Shown: positions 22,098 to 30,739, numbered from the stretch's first letter. The stretch: DNA of 33,783 nt from Mangrovicoccus ximenensis (GCF_003056725.1 NZ_QBKZ01000017.1:245888-279670); one strand, 5' to 3'. Translations and numbers: made by a program. Notes: generated by a model not told the origin, from the sequence alone.

Positions 22098-23486
22098 TCA
22101 GAAGATCTTTCCGGGGTTCATGATGTTCAGCGGATCGATGCCGCGCTTGACGGCGCGCATCATCTCCAGCGCGCCGGGGCCGCGTTCCTTCTCCAGGTAT
22201 TTCATCTTGCCCTGGCCGATGCCGTGCTCGCCGGTGCAGGTGCCGTCATGGGCGATGGCCAGATCGTTGAGCCAGGCGACATAGCTCTCTGCGAGGCCGC
22301 GCATCTGCGGATCGGCGGGATCGACGAAAACCAGCGTATGGAAATTGCCGTCGCCGACATGGCCGATATTGGCGCCCGGCAGGCCCAGCTCGTCGAGCTT
22401 GGCGCGCGCTGCCGTCACGCAATCCGCCAGATGCGAGACCGGCACGCAGACATCGGTGGAGAAGCCGACCCGGCCCGGATGCAGCGCCAGCGCCGAGAGG
22501 TAGAAGGCATGGCGGGCGCGCCACAGGCGGCCGCGCTCGTCGGGATCGGTGCTCCAGCTGACGCCGGTGGCGCCGTTGTCGCGCGCCAGTTCGGCGAAGG
22601 CCTCGCTCTGTTCGGCGAGGCTGCCCGGCGAGCCGTGGAATTCCAGCAGCAGCAGCGGCGCCCCGGGCAGGCCCAGGTCGTGGCTGCGGTTCACGTAGCC
22701 GACCGCGGCCTCGTCGAGGAACTCCATCCGCGCCACCGGCAGGGCGAGCTGGATCACCTCCTGCGCGGTCAGGCAGGCGGCATGGATGTCGGGGAAGCTG
22801 GCCACCGCGCCCGAGATCGCCTCGGGCTGCGGCGCGAGGCGCAGCGTCAGTTCGGTGATGATGCCGAGCGTGCCTTCCGAGCCGACCATCAGCCCGGTCA
22901 GGTCGTAGCCTGCCGAGGACTTGCGCGCCCGCGTCGCGCTGCGCACCACCTCGCCCGAAGGCAGCACGGCTTCGAGCGCCAGCACCCGGTCGCGCATCGT
23001 GCCGTAGCGCACCGCCGTCGTGCCCGAGGCGCGGGTCGCGGCCATGCCGCCAAGCGAGGCATTCGCGCCGGGATCGACCGGGAAGAACAGGCCCGTCGCG
23101 CGCAGCTCGGTATTGAGCGCCTCGCGGGTGACGCCCGGCTGGACGGTGACGTCCATGTCGCCGGGGCGGATTTCCAGAACCTTGTCCATGCCCGAGACAT
23201 CGACCGAGACGCCTCCCATAGGCGCGTTCACATGGCCCTCGAGCGAGGTGCCGGTGCCGAAGGGGATGACCGGCACGCGGTGCGCCGCGCAGATCCGCAC
23301 GATTTCCTGGACCTCGGCGGTGCTTTGGGCGAAGGCCACCGCGTCGGGGATCTGGTTCTCCAGCCAAGTGGTGGTATGGCCGTGCTGTTCGCGCAGCGAC
23401 TGGCCCGTCGCCAGCCGCGGCCCCAGCAGGTCCGCCAGCGCGGCCAGAGCCGCCGTGATTCCTTCTTCGTTGCGCAGACTCAGCAT
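22098..23486 (-). CDS. FAD-linked oxidase, D-lactate dehydrogenase/GlcD type
   Basis: A 462-residue flavoprotein of the family containing D-lactate dehydrogenase (cytochrome) and glycolate oxidase subunit GlcD. The FAD-binding PCMH domain shows PVIPFGTGTSLEGHV, GGVSVDVSGMDKVLEI, PGANASLGGMAATRASGT and GSEGTLGIITELTL. The C-terminal oxidase domain shows the metal/FAD segment GHVGDGNFHT and GEHGIGQGKMKYLE. ATG at 23486 follows AAGGTGA at a suitable distance; an in-frame start at 23519 is less likely. It is divergent from the phosphoglycolate phosphatase gene. A glycolate or D-lactate substrate would fit that neighbour and gloB respectively, but sequence alone does not choose. No GlcE/GlcF genes adjoin it, which favours the single-subunit D-lactate dehydrogenase form. 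Confidence 0.88.
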   Translation of the reverse strand: MLSLRNEEGITAALAALADLLGPRLATGQSLREQHGHTTTWLENQIPDAVAFAQSTAEVQEIVRICAAHRVPVIPFGTGTSLEGHVNAPMGGVSVDVSGMDKVLEIRPGDMDVTVQPGVTREALNTELRATGLFFPVDPGANASLGGMAATRASGTTAVRYGTMRDRVLALEAVLPSGEVVRSATRARKSSAGYDLTGLMVGSEGTLGIITELTLRLAPQPEAISGAVASFPDIHAACLTAQEVIQLALPVARMEFLDEAAVGYVNRSHDLGLPGAPLLLLEFHGSPGSLAEQSEAFAELARDNGATGVSWSTDPDERGRLWRARHAFYLSALALHPGRVGFSTDVCVPVSHLADCVTAARAKLDELGLPGANIGHVGDGNFHTLVFVDPADPQMRGLAESYVAWLNDLAIAHDGTCTGEHGIGQGKMKYLEKERGPGALEMMRAVKRGIDPLNIMNPGKIF

Positions 23487-23628
23487 CGCGTCACCTTTCC
23501 GTCCGTATCCGCGCGGCATAAGGGAAAGCCGGACTTTCCGCCAGTGTGGCCGCCCTGCGACGGCTCCTCACCTTGCGCTGGGGGTGCCGGCGGGCCATGT
23601 GCTGCGCAACGATAAAAGGGAGAGTCCC

Positions 23629-24300
23629 ATGACCAGTGCCGCCGTTCTGTTCGATCTCGACGGAACCCTCATCGACAGCGCGCCTGATCTCCATGCCGCT
23701 GCCAACCGGATGCTTGCCGACGAGGGACAGGAGCCGCTGCCCTTCCAGATCATCCGCAGCTTCATCGGCAACGGCGTGCCGAAACTGGTCGAGCGGATCA
23801 TCGGTGCGACCGGGCTGGACATGGCCGACCATCCGCGGCTGGTCGAGGCGTTCATGGATCATTACAACGCCCATTCCACCGACCTGACCCGGCCCTATCC
23901 GGGCGTCGCCGATGCGCTGGCGCGGTTCCGGGCGATGGGCTACGGGCTGGGCGTCGTCACCAACAAGCCCGAGGTGTCCGCCCGCGAAATCCTGTTCGAG
24001 CTGGGGCTCGCGGAGTTCTTCCCGGTGGTGGTCGGCGGCGACAGCTTTCCCGAGAAGAAGCCCGACCCGACCGGCGTGCTCTCGGCGATGGACGCGCTGA
24101 AGGCCTCGGCCACGGTCTTCGTCGGCGACAGCGAGGTCGACAGCGAGACCGCCGGGCGCGCGGACCTGCCGTTCCTGCTGTTCACCGAAGGCTACCGCAA
24201 GTCGCCGGTCTTCCAGATCCCGCATCAGGTCATGTTCGACAGCTTCGACAGCCTGCCGGGGCTGGTCGAGCCGCTGGTGTCGTCCAGCCGGCTGGTCTGA
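23629..24300 (+). CDS. gph: Phosphoglycolate phosphatase
   Basis: HAD-superfamily hydrolase of 223 residues that dephosphorylates 2-phosphoglycolate. HAD motifs are all present: DLDGTLIDSAPDL with the nucleophilic Asp, VVTNKP, the lysine in FPEKKPDP, and FVGDSEVDSETA. A helical cap lies between motifs I and II. ATG at 23629 has AGGGAG at 23617-23622, 6 nt upstream. The product glycolate could feed the divergently encoded FAD-linked oxidase if that enzyme accepts glycolate (inference). The related HAD phosphatases that act on other small phosphate esters are the main alternative. Confidence 0.9.
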   Translation: MTSAAVLFDLDGTLIDSAPDLHAAANRMLADEGQEPLPFQIIRSFIGNGVPKLVERIIGATGLDMADHPRLVEAFMDHYNAHSTDLTRPYPGVADALARFRAMGYGLGVVTNKPEVSAREILFELGLAEFFPVVVGGDSFPEKKPDPTGVLSAMDALKASATVFVGDSEVDSETAGRADLPFLLFTEGYRKSPVFQIPHQVMFDSFDSLPGLVEPLVSSSRLV

Positions 24301-24305
24301 CGCAG

Positions 24306-24338
24306 GGCAGGGCGCCGGATTTTCCGTTGAGCCCTGCC
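24306..24338 (+). terminator. Possible terminator after gph
   Basis: GGCAGGGC (24306-24313) and GCCCTGCC (24331-24338) can form an 8-bp stem with a 17-nt loop just after gph. No T run follows, so the call is weak. Confidence 0.35.
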
Positions 24339-24402
24339 TGCCGCCGCTCTAGGCTCCCTGTCGAGGGCCCCCGGGAGAGGGCCGGGACAGGGAGAACAAT
24401 CC

Positions 24403-25407
24403 ATGACGTTTCTGCGCAGCGCCGCCTTTGCGGCAGCCGCAGCCTTTGCTGCCGTTCCTGCTGCCGCCGAAGAGGCGAGCTACATCCTCGCCACGGCGTC
24501 CACCGGCGGGACCTATTACCCGGTGGGCGTGGCGCTTTCGACGCTGATCAAGGTGAAGCTGGAACCGACCGAGAAGATCGGAATGTCGGCGATCAGCTCG
24601 GCGGGCTCCGCCGAGAACGTGCGGCTCCTGCGCGAGGGCGAGGCCGAATTCGCGATTCTCCAGGGCCTCTACGGCTATTATGCGGCGACCGGCACCGGCC
24701 CGATGGCCGAGACCGGCCCGCAGGAGAACCTGCGCTCGGTCTCGATGCTGTGGCAGAATGTCGAGCAGTTCGTCATCGCCTCGGACGCGGCCAAGACCGG
24801 CACGATGGCGGATTTCGTGGCCCTCAAGGGCGAGTCGATGGCGCTCGGCGCGCAGAATTCCGGCTCGATCGGCTCGACGCGCACCCTTTTGGAAGGGCTC
24901 GGCGTCGATATCGATGCCGACTACACGCTGGTCTATGGCGGCTACGGCCCGGCGGCGGAGGCGCTGCAGAACGGCCAGGTCAAGGGCATAAGCACCCCGG
25001 CCGGCGTGCCGACCGGCGCGATCAGCCAGCTTTTCGCCTCGATGGGCGACGGGGTCACGCTGCTGGCCTATACGCCCGAGGAGCTGGCCGCGGCCGATGG
25101 CGGCAAGGAGCTGTGGACGCCCTTCACCGTCAAGGCGGGAACCTATCCCGGTCTCGACCATGACGTGACCACCATCGCCCAGCCGAACTTCCTCGCCACC
25201 ACGGCCGAGCTCCCGGAAGAGAACGTCTACCTGATCACCAAGGCAATCTACGAGAACCTGCCCTTCCTGCAGGCGATCCACCCGGCGACCAAGGCGATGG
25301 CGCTGGAGCAGGCAATCGCGGGCCTGCCGCTGCCGCTGCATCCGGGCGCGGCGAAATACTACCAGGAAGTCGGCGTGACGATCCCCGACCGCCTGATCGC
25401 CAAGTGA
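24403..25407 (+). CDS. TAXI-family TRAP transporter substrate-binding protein
   Basis: Periplasmic binding protein of a TRAP transporter of the TAXI class, 334 residues. A signal peptide occupies about residues 1-22 (short basic start, Ala-rich core, AAAEE cleavage region). The family signature follows: YILATASTGGTYYPVGVALSTL, AEFAILQGLYGYYAATG, and LGAQNSGSIGSTRTLLEGLG with VYGGYGPAAEAL. The ligand is unknown; known TAXI proteins tend to bind C4/C5 acids such as glutamate or 2-oxoglutarate. It precedes the fused membrane component by 58 nt with a strong hairpin between. The ribosome binding site is GGGAG or GGAGA just upstream of 24403. Confidence 0.92.
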   Translation: MTFLRSAAFAAAAAFAAVPAAAEEASYILATASTGGTYYPVGVALSTLIKVKLEPTEKIGMSAISSAGSAENVRLLREGEAEFAILQGLYGYYAATGTGPMAETGPQENLRSVSMLWQNVEQFVIASDAAKTGTMADFVALKGESMALGAQNSGSIGSTRTLLEGLGVDIDADYTLVYGGYGPAAEALQNGQVKGISTPAGVPTGAISQLFASMGDGVTLLAYTPEELAAADGGKELWTPFTVKAGTYPGLDHDVTTIAQPNFLATTAELPEENVYLITKAIYENLPFLQAIHPATKAMALEQAIAGLPLPLHPGAAKYYQEVGVTIPDRLIAK

Positions 25408-25414
25408 TCCCGCA

Positions 25415-25437
25415 GGCCCGCCGGAATGCGGCGGGCC
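25415..25437 (+). promoter_or_regulatory. Intercistronic hairpin between TRAP genes
   Basis: GGCCCGCC (25415-25422) and GGCGGGCC (25430-25437) form a perfect 8-bp stem with a 7-nt loop 8 nt after the binding-protein stop. Such hairpins commonly stabilise the upstream mRNA or attenuate readthrough, giving more binding protein than permease (inference here). Confidence 0.5.
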
Positions 25438-25465
25438 GTCCCAAGCCCTAGCCGGAAGCCATCCC

Positions 25466-27586
25466 ATGTCCGATCCCGAAGCGGGCGGTCCCGATCCCAG
25501 CTGGCGGCGGTTCTCCGCGCCGGTCGAGGCGGGCCTCGCCATCCTCTGCGTCCTGATCGCGCTCGGCCATGTCTATGTGGCCTTCGATCCGGTCATCTCC
25601 GAATTCGCGCGCAACGCCTATCACTTCGCGGGCTTCGCCTTCCTCGCGGCGGTGCTGAAGCCCGCCGTGGCGCCCCTGGGGCCGTCGCGCTTCTGGCGGA
25701 TCGTGGATTTCCTCTTCGGCCTCGCCACGGCGGCGGCGGCGGTGCATCTGGTGCGCGCCGAGGACGCGATCTATGCCCGCGGCGTCAAGCTGGAGCTTTA
25801 CGACTGGCTGGCCATCGCGATCTGCGTCTATGCCGCCATCGAGCTGACAAGGCGGCTCACCGGGGTGATCATCCCGATCCTGATCGTGCTGTCGCTGAGC
25901 TACGTGCTGGTCTGGGGCAAGTGGATCGGCGGGGTGTTCTCCTTCCCGGGGCTCAGCCTGGAAACCGTCGCCTTCCGCTCGGTCTATGGCGATGACGCGA
26001 TGTTCGGCGCGATCGCGCGGATCTCCTCGACCTATGTCTTCCTCTTCATCCTGTTCGGCGCGTTCCTGATCCGCTCGGGCGCCGGCGATTTCGTCATCAA
26101 CCTCGCCCGCGCCGTCGCGGGCAAGATGACGGGCGGCCCCGGCATCGTCGCGGTGATCGCCTCCGGCCTCACCGGCACGATCAGCGGGTCGGCCATCGCC
26201 AACACCGCCTCGACCGGCGTGATCACCATCCCGCTGATGAAGCGCGCGGGCTTCGCGCCGAAATTTGCCGGCGGCGTCGAGGCCGCGGCCTCGACCGGCG
26301 GGCAGCTGATGCCGCCGATCATGGGGGCGGGGGCCTTCGTGATGGCGAGCTTCACCCAGATCCCCTACGAACACATCGTGGCGGTCGCCGCCCTTCCCGC
26401 GCTGCTCTATTTCCTGTCGGTCGCGCTCTTCATCCGGGTCGAGGCGCGCAGGCTGAACCTGCCGCCGCTGCCGTCGGACGGGCAGACGCTGGGCTCGGCC
26501 TTCCGCCAGGGCGGCGCCAGCTTCGTGCTGCCGATCGGGCTGCTGATCGGCATGCTGGTGGCGGGCTTCACCCCCACCTATGCCGCCGTCTTCGGCATCG
26601 TCGCGGTGGTGGCCTCGAGCTGGCTGACCAAGTCGCCGATGGGGCCGAAGGCGGTCTGGGAGGCTCTGGTCCAGGGCACCCGCGGCATGGTGATGACCGC
26701 CGTTCTGCTCTGCTCCGTCGGGCTGGTCGTCAACGTGATCACGACCGCAGGGATCGGCAACACCTTCAGCCTGATGATCGCCGACTGGGCCGGGGGCAAC
26801 ATCATCGTCGCGATCATCCTGATCGGGCTCGCCAGCCTCGTGCTCGGCATGGGGCTGCCGGTGACGGCCGCCTATATCGTGCTCGCCACGCTCTCGGCGC
26901 CGGCGCTGGCCGGGATGATCTCGGACCGGTTCGTGATCGACGCCATCGCCAACGGCACGCTTTCCGAGGCCGCGAAGCCGATCCTGATGCTGGCCAATCC
27001 CGAGGCGATGATGCAGCTGGCATCCGGCATGACCCGCGCCGAGGCGGCGGAGCTCGTGCATTCGCTGCCTCTGGAGATCGCCGCGCCGCTGCGGGACATG
27101 GTCGTGCCGCCCGAGGTGGCGCTGGCCGGGCTCCTCTCGGCGCACATGATCATCTTCTGGCTCAGCCAGGACAGCAACGTGACGCCGCCGGTGGCGCTGG
27201 CGGCCTTCACCGCGGCGGCCATCGCCAAGGCGCCCGCGATGGGCACCGGTTTCGCCAGCTGGAAGCTCGCCAAGGGGCTCTACATCGTGCCGGTGCTCTT
27301 CGCCTACACGCCGCTCCTGTCGGGCAACTGGGGCGAGATGATCCAGGTCGCCGCCTTCTCGGTCTTCGGCCTCTACGGGCTGGTCGGCCTCCTGCAGGGC
27401 GGGCTGGAGCGGCCGATCGGCTGGCCGCTCCGGATCGTGGCCGGGGCGCTGGGTCTGCTCTGCCTCTGGCCGCTGCCGATCCTGTGGCATGCGGCCGGCG
27501 CGGCCGGCATCGTCGCGCTGACGGTCTGGAGCCGCCGCTTCGGCCCTAGGCCGCCTTCAGCCGCTCCCGGCCATGCGGCGACATGA
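25466..27586 (+). CDS. TRAP transporter fused permease (4TM+12TM)
   Basis: Membrane component of the TAXI-TRAP system, 706 residues, with the small (DctQ-like) and large (DctM-like) subunits fused. The first ~190 residues hold several hydrophobic helices. The remainder shows the DctM-type signature: GLTGTISGSAIANTASTGVI, GGVEAAASTGGQLMPPIMG, VLGMGLPVTAAYIVLATL and QDSNVTPPVALAAFTAAAIA. It uses an ion gradient to import the substrate delivered by the upstream binding protein. ATG at 25466 follows GGAAG. The last 41 nt overlap the convergent glutathionyl-hydroquinone reductase gene. Confidence 0.94.
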   Translation: MSDPEAGGPDPSWRRFSAPVEAGLAILCVLIALGHVYVAFDPVISEFARNAYHFAGFAFLAAVLKPAVAPLGPSRFWRIVDFLFGLATAAAAVHLVRAEDAIYARGVKLELYDWLAIAICVYAAIELTRRLTGVIIPILIVLSLSYVLVWGKWIGGVFSFPGLSLETVAFRSVYGDDAMFGAIARISSTYVFLFILFGAFLIRSGAGDFVINLARAVAGKMTGGPGIVAVIASGLTGTISGSAIANTASTGVITIPLMKRAGFAPKFAGGVEAAASTGGQLMPPIMGAGAFVMASFTQIPYEHIVAVAALPALLYFLSVALFIRVEARRLNLPPLPSDGQTLGSAFRQGGASFVLPIGLLIGMLVAGFTPTYAAVFGIVAVVASSWLTKSPMGPKAVWEALVQGTRGMVMTAVLLCSVGLVVNVITTAGIGNTFSLMIADWAGGNIIVAIILIGLASLVLGMGLPVTAAYIVLATLSAPALAGMISDRFVIDAIANGTLSEAAKPILMLANPEAMMQLASGMTRAEAAELVHSLPLEIAAPLRDMVVPPEVALAGLLSAHMIIFWLSQDSNVTPPVALAAFTAAAIAKAPAMGTGFASWKLAKGLYIVPVLFAYTPLLSGNWGEMIQVAAFSVFGLYGLVGLLQGGLERPIGWPLRIVAGALGLLCLWPLPILWHAAGAAGIVALTVWSRRFGPRPPSAAPGHAAT

Positions 27587-28535
27587 GGTCGAGCTCCGGG
27601 CCGGTCGACAGGATGCGGTGCGGGTTCACCGTCTCGTGGCTGATGTAGTAGTGCCGCCGCGTGTGGTCCATGTTCACGGTTTCCGCGATGCCCGGCATCT
27701 GGAAGAGTTCGCGCGTGTAGCCCCAGAGGTTCGGATAATCGACGATCCGGCGGCGGTCGCATTTGAAATGGACGTGATAGACCGGGTCGAAGCGCAGCAG
27801 TGTGGTGAAGAGCCGCCAGTCGGCTTCGGTCAGGGTTCCGCCGGTCAGGTAGCGCCGGGTCGATAGCCGGTCCTCCAGCCAGTCGAGGCTCTCGAACAGC
27901 GGCTCGACCGCGGCGTCATAGGCCTCCTGCGTGGTGGCGAAGCCGCATTTGTAGACGCCGTTGTTGACCGTGTCGTAGACGCGCGCGTTCACCGCGTCGA
28001 TCTCGTCCCTGAGCGGCGCCGGAAAGTAGTCGCCCGGTGCCGCGCCGACCCCGTCGAAGGCGGCGTTGAACATCCGGATGATCTCGGCGCTCTCGTTCGA
28101 GACGATGGTGTTCTCGCGCTTGTCCCAGAGAATCGGCACGGTCACCCGGCCGGAATACTGCGGATCGGCCTTCAGGTAGATTTCATAGGCGTAATCGGAG
28201 CCGAAGAGATGGTCATGCGGGATGCCGTCGCCCGGATCCTCGAAGGTCCAGCCATGGTCGCCCATGTACCAGTTGACGAAGGAGACCGAGATCATCTCCT
28301 CCAGCCCCTTCAGCGCGCGGAAGATCAGCGTGCGGTGCGCCCAGGGGCAGGCATAGGCGACATAGAGGTGGTAGCGGCCCGGTTCCGCCTTGAAGCCCGG
28401 CTTGCCCGAGGGGCCTGCCGAGCCGTCAGCGGTGATCCAGTTGCGGAACTGCGCCTCGGAGCGCTCGAACTTCCCGCCGGTCTTTCCGGTGTCGTACCAC
28501 TGGTCCTTCCAGACCCCGTCCACGAGCAGGCCCAT
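27546..28535 (-). CDS. yqjG: Glutathionyl-hydroquinone reductase (Xi-class GST)
   Basis: Reduces glutathionyl-hydroquinones to hydroquinones with glutathione, 329 residues. The catalytic cysteine lies in YACPWAHR, and the family pattern is complete: GRYHLYVAYACPWAHR, VPILWDKRENTIVSNESAEI, TLTEADWRLFTTLLRFDPVY and NMDHTRRHYY. ATG at 28535 gives the typical start MGLLVDGVWKDQWYDT and has AAGGA about 8 nt upstream; the frame is open to 28613 but that start is less likely. The 3' end overlaps the convergent TRAP permease by 41 nt. A role in recycling quinone adducts from aromatic breakdown would suit the window but is only inference. Confidence 0.93.
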   Translation of the reverse strand: MGLLVDGVWKDQWYDTGKTGGKFERSEAQFRNWITADGSAGPSGKPGFKAEPGRYHLYVAYACPWAHRTLIFRALKGLEEMISVSFVNWYMGDHGWTFEDPGDGIPHDHLFGSDYAYEIYLKADPQYSGRVTVPILWDKRENTIVSNESAEIIRMFNAAFDGVGAAPGDYFPAPLRDEIDAVNARVYDTVNNGVYKCGFATTQEAYDAAVEPLFESLDWLEDRLSTRRYLTGGTLTEADWRLFTTLLRFDPVYHVHFKCDRRRIVDYPNLWGYTRELFQMPGIAETVNMDHTRRHYYISHETVNPHRILSTGPELDLMSPHGRERLKAA

Positions 28536-28631
28536 CGCGCATTTCCTTTTTTCATTGCTCCCTGCAAGGGAAAATGACGGATTCGCGCGATGGTTCCACC
28601 TCTGCCAGTGCACAGGGGCTGTGCGGCGGGC

Positions 28632-29318
28632 TCAGTCCCTGGCCAGCCGGTGGTAGAAATGCGTGAAGCTGGCCGCGCCGATGATCGGCACGATCAGGTT
28701 CAGCACCGGCACGGTCAGCGGGATCGCCATCAGCCCGCCGAGGATCCAGATCTGGCCCGCGTATTTCTTCCGCATCGCCTTGGCCCCGGCCGCGCCCAGC
28801 CGCCGCATCGCGACCAGCTGGAAATATTCCCGGCCCAGCAGGAAGCCGTTCAGCGCCCAGAAGATGAACGGCGCGAAGGGGATGAAGAACAGGTAGAGGA
28901 TGAAGGCCGCGATATTCGCCAGGATCATCACCCCGAGGAAGCTGAACGTGTCGCCCAGCGTTTCGACGAAGGGCGTCGGGCGGACATCGGGCAGATGCGG
29001 ATAGTGCTTCACCTCCACCGCATCGGCGACCTGGTCGAGGAACATGCCGGTGAAGGCGGAGGCGACCGGCATCATCAGGAAGCTCGACAGGAACATCGCG
29101 CCCAGCACCGAGGCGCCCGAGGCGATGTCGTTGATCCAGCCGATCTGGCCGATCCAGGGCAGGGTCACCGTGTCCGGCACCGCCCAGGCGACAATCCAGG
29201 CGGTGGCGATGTAGAACAGGAACAAGAGCCCGACGGTGATGCCGAGCCCGAGGAACAGCACCTTGCGGAACCGCGGATCGCCGATCTGGCCGAGCGCGCG
29301 GGAAATGTCGCGGATCAT
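28632..29318 (-). CDS. EI24/CysZ-like integral membrane protein
   Basis: A 228-residue polytopic membrane protein of the EI24 domain family, which includes the sulfate transporter CysZ. Hydrophobic segments include VLFLGLGITVGLLFLFYIA, GASVLGAMFLSSFLMMPVA, FLGVMILANIAAFILYLFF and a C-terminal pair around ILGGLMAIPLTVPVLNLIVP. The FIPFAPFIFWALNGFLLGREYF stretch (two parts) is typical of the family. Its ATG overlaps the upstream nitroreductase stop, so they are co-translated. Sulfate transport is not shown; these alphaproteobacterial members are usually listed only as EI24-domain proteins. Confidence 0.85.
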   Translation of the reverse strand: MIRDISRALGQIGDPRFRKVLFLGLGITVGLLFLFYIATAWIVAWAVPDTVTLPWIGQIGWINDIASGASVLGAMFLSSFLMMPVASAFTGMFLDQVADAVEVKHYPHLPDVRPTPFVETLGDTFSFLGVMILANIAAFILYLFFIPFAPFIFWALNGFLLGREYFQLVAMRRLGAAGAKAMRKKYAGQIWILGGLMAIPLTVPVLNLIVPIIGAASFTHFYHRLARD

Positions 29319-29893
29319 GCCGTCACCCAGGTGGTGATGGCGTTCACGTCGGGGCGGGGCCGGTCGGGGGGCGTGGCGCTCTCGGTGCCGATATGGACGA
29401 TCCCGGCGATCAGCTCGTGCTCCCCGAGCTCGTAGGCCTCGCGGCGGAACTGCGCGTCATGGCTCGACCAGCCCGACAGCCAGTTTGCGCCCCAGCCGAT
29501 CGCCAGCGCCGCGTTCAGGAGCCCGAGGCAGACCGCGCCCGCGGTGTATTGCTGTTCGGCATAGGGGATCTTCGGGCTTTCCTTCGGCGAGAAGATCACT
29601 GCGACCGCGAAATTCCCGGCATCGTAGACCAGCTTCTGCTTGGCGATCTCCTCGGGGGTCTTGCCCATGCGGGCGCCGGTCGCCTCGATCAGCCCCGAGA
29701 TCCGCTCCAGCGCGGGGCGTTCGAGCACGATGAAGCGGAACGGCACCAGCGCGCCATGGTCCGGCACGCGCGAGGCTGCGGTCAGCATCGGGCCCAGCTC
29801 GTCGGGGGTCGGCACGGGGAGGGTCAGGGTCTTCGACGGCCGCGACCGCCGGGTCAGCAGGAAGTCGAGGACGTCGGGGCGTGCGGCATTCAC
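29315..29893 (-). CDS. Nitroreductase-family flavoprotein (YdjA-like)
   Basis: A 192-residue FMN-dependent nitroreductase-fold protein. FLLTRRSRPSKTL with the FMN-contacting RRSR lies near the N-terminus; MLTAASRVPDHGALVPFRFIV and AVCLGLLNAALAIGWGANWLSG form the FMN pocket; a final ELIAGIVHIGT strand follows. The compact size matches the YdjA subgroup. It overlaps the EI24 gene by 4 nt. The physiological substrate is unknown; the family reduces nitroaromatics, quinones and enones in vitro. Confidence 0.9.
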   Translation of the reverse strand: MNAARPDVLDFLLTRRSRPSKTLTLPVPTPDELGPMLTAASRVPDHGALVPFRFIVLERPALERISGLIEATGARMGKTPEEIAKQKLVYDAGNFAVAVIFSPKESPKIPYAEQQYTAGAVCLGLLNAALAIGWGANWLSGWSSHDAQFRREAYELGEHELIAGIVHIGTESATPPDRPRPDVNAITTWVTA

Positions 29894-29992
29894 ATCGGGT
29901 CTCCTTGATCTTTGCGCACTAGGTCGGCGCTTTGGCGGCCCGGGTCAAGGGCAGGGCTTGCGCGGCCCGGTGCAGCAGGGCAGGAGAGGGCC

Positions 29993-30220
29993 ATGCAGAC
30001 AGGCGACACGATCACCGTCAAGGTCACGCCCAAGGCCTCGCGCGCCCGGATCACCGAAGGCGCGGAGGGGCTGCATGTGTATGTCACCGTGGCGCCGGAG
30101 AACGGCAAGGCGAATGCCGAGGTGCAGAAGGCGCTGGCCAAGCATCTCGGGCTGCCGAAATCCGCGCTGAAGCTCATCCGCGGCGCGAAATCGCGCGAGA
30201 AGACCTTCGAGCGGGTCTGA
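29993..30220 (+). CDS. DUF167 family protein (YggU-like)
   Basis: A 75-residue DUF167 protein: TVKVTPKASRARI, HVYVTVAPENGKANAEVQKAL, HLGLPKSALKLIRGAKSREK. Function is unknown; the family is small, conserved and alpha/beta folded. ATG at 29993 has AGGAG at 29982-29986, 6 nt upstream. About 80 nt downstream of the stop begins a diverged copy of its 3' half (30299-30416). The gene itself looks intact and is divergent from the nitroreductase gene. Confidence 0.9.
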   Translation: MQTGDTITVKVTPKASRARITEGAEGLHVYVTVAPENGKANAEVQKALAKHLGLPKSALKLIRGAKSREKTFERV

Positions 30221-30298
30221 GAGGGGCTCCGGCCCCGTGTGCCGCGGCAGAACCAGCGCCACCTCGGTCTGCCGGAACCCGGGCTCGGGCTCCTCCGT

Positions 30299-30416
30299 GG
30301 CAAAATCGCTATGGAAGCCCCTCGGGCGGGGCGGCCAGGCATTCCGGGCTTCCGGTAGCCACGCTCCGGCTCATCCGCAGCACGAAATCGCGCGAAAACG
30401 CCTTTGAGCCGGTCCG
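30299..30416 (+). repeat. Diverged partial copy of the DUF167 3' half
   Basis: This stretch aligns with 30104-30219 of the intact gene at an offset of 197 nt with a small indel. In translation HSGLPVATLRLIRSTKSRE corresponds to HLGLPKSALKLIRGAKSRE; over 25 residues 15 are identical. It has no start codon of its own in register. It looks like a decayed tandem duplicate. Confidence 0.6.
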
Positions 30417-30503
30417 GTCCGGTGCGCTCCGTCTCCGTCCCGGGGGGCCGGTCCGCGCGCCGGGGCTGCCGGACAGCGGAGGGCAATGCCTCTGCGGGCC
30501 GCC

Positions 30504-30530
30504 CTAGCAGGGTGCTGAAATAGTCGGACC
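30504..30530. mobile_element. Possible IS terminal remnant
   Basis: CTAGCAGGGTGCTGAAATAG resembles the outer ends of some IS5/IS1182-type elements, which read ...TTTCAGCACCCTGCTA on the other strand. No transposase or second end is present, so this is a tentative scar at the edge of the gene fragment starting at 30540. Confidence 0.25.
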
Positions 30531-30539
30531 TCGACGGGG

Positions 30540-30701
30540 ATCGCGCCGCGCCGCCTGCGGGGGCTGCTGGAGGAGGCGGGCTTCACCCCGCGCAAGACAC
30601 GCGGTCTGGCGGCGCGCGGCATTCCGGGCCTGAGCGGCCCGGGCTACTGCACGGTCAAGGGGAGCCGGCCGCTCTGGCTCGGCACCGCGCTGAAGGACTG
30701 A
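30540..30701 (+). pseudogene. Orphan C-terminal fragment, possibly of a methyltransferase
   Basis: An open stretch of about 53 codons ends at TGA 30699-30701. It reads RRLRGLLEEAGFTPRKTRG, then GIPGLSGPGYCTVKG, then PLWLGTALKD. It has strong coding-like composition but no start codon or ribosome binding site. The LRxLLExAGF phrase is common near the C-terminus of SAM-dependent methyltransferases, but I cannot name the family with confidence. It begins about 10 nt after the possible IS end. Confidence 0.4.
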
Positions 30702-30739
30702 ACCCTTCCCCTCTGCCGCGACTGGCGCTAGGGAGGGGC

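Noticed and set aside
25448..27490. 680-codon minus-strand open frame opposite the TRAP permease
   Set aside because: Product is dominated by Arg, Asp, His and Gln, the expected antisense of hydrophobic membrane codons in a GC-rich genome.
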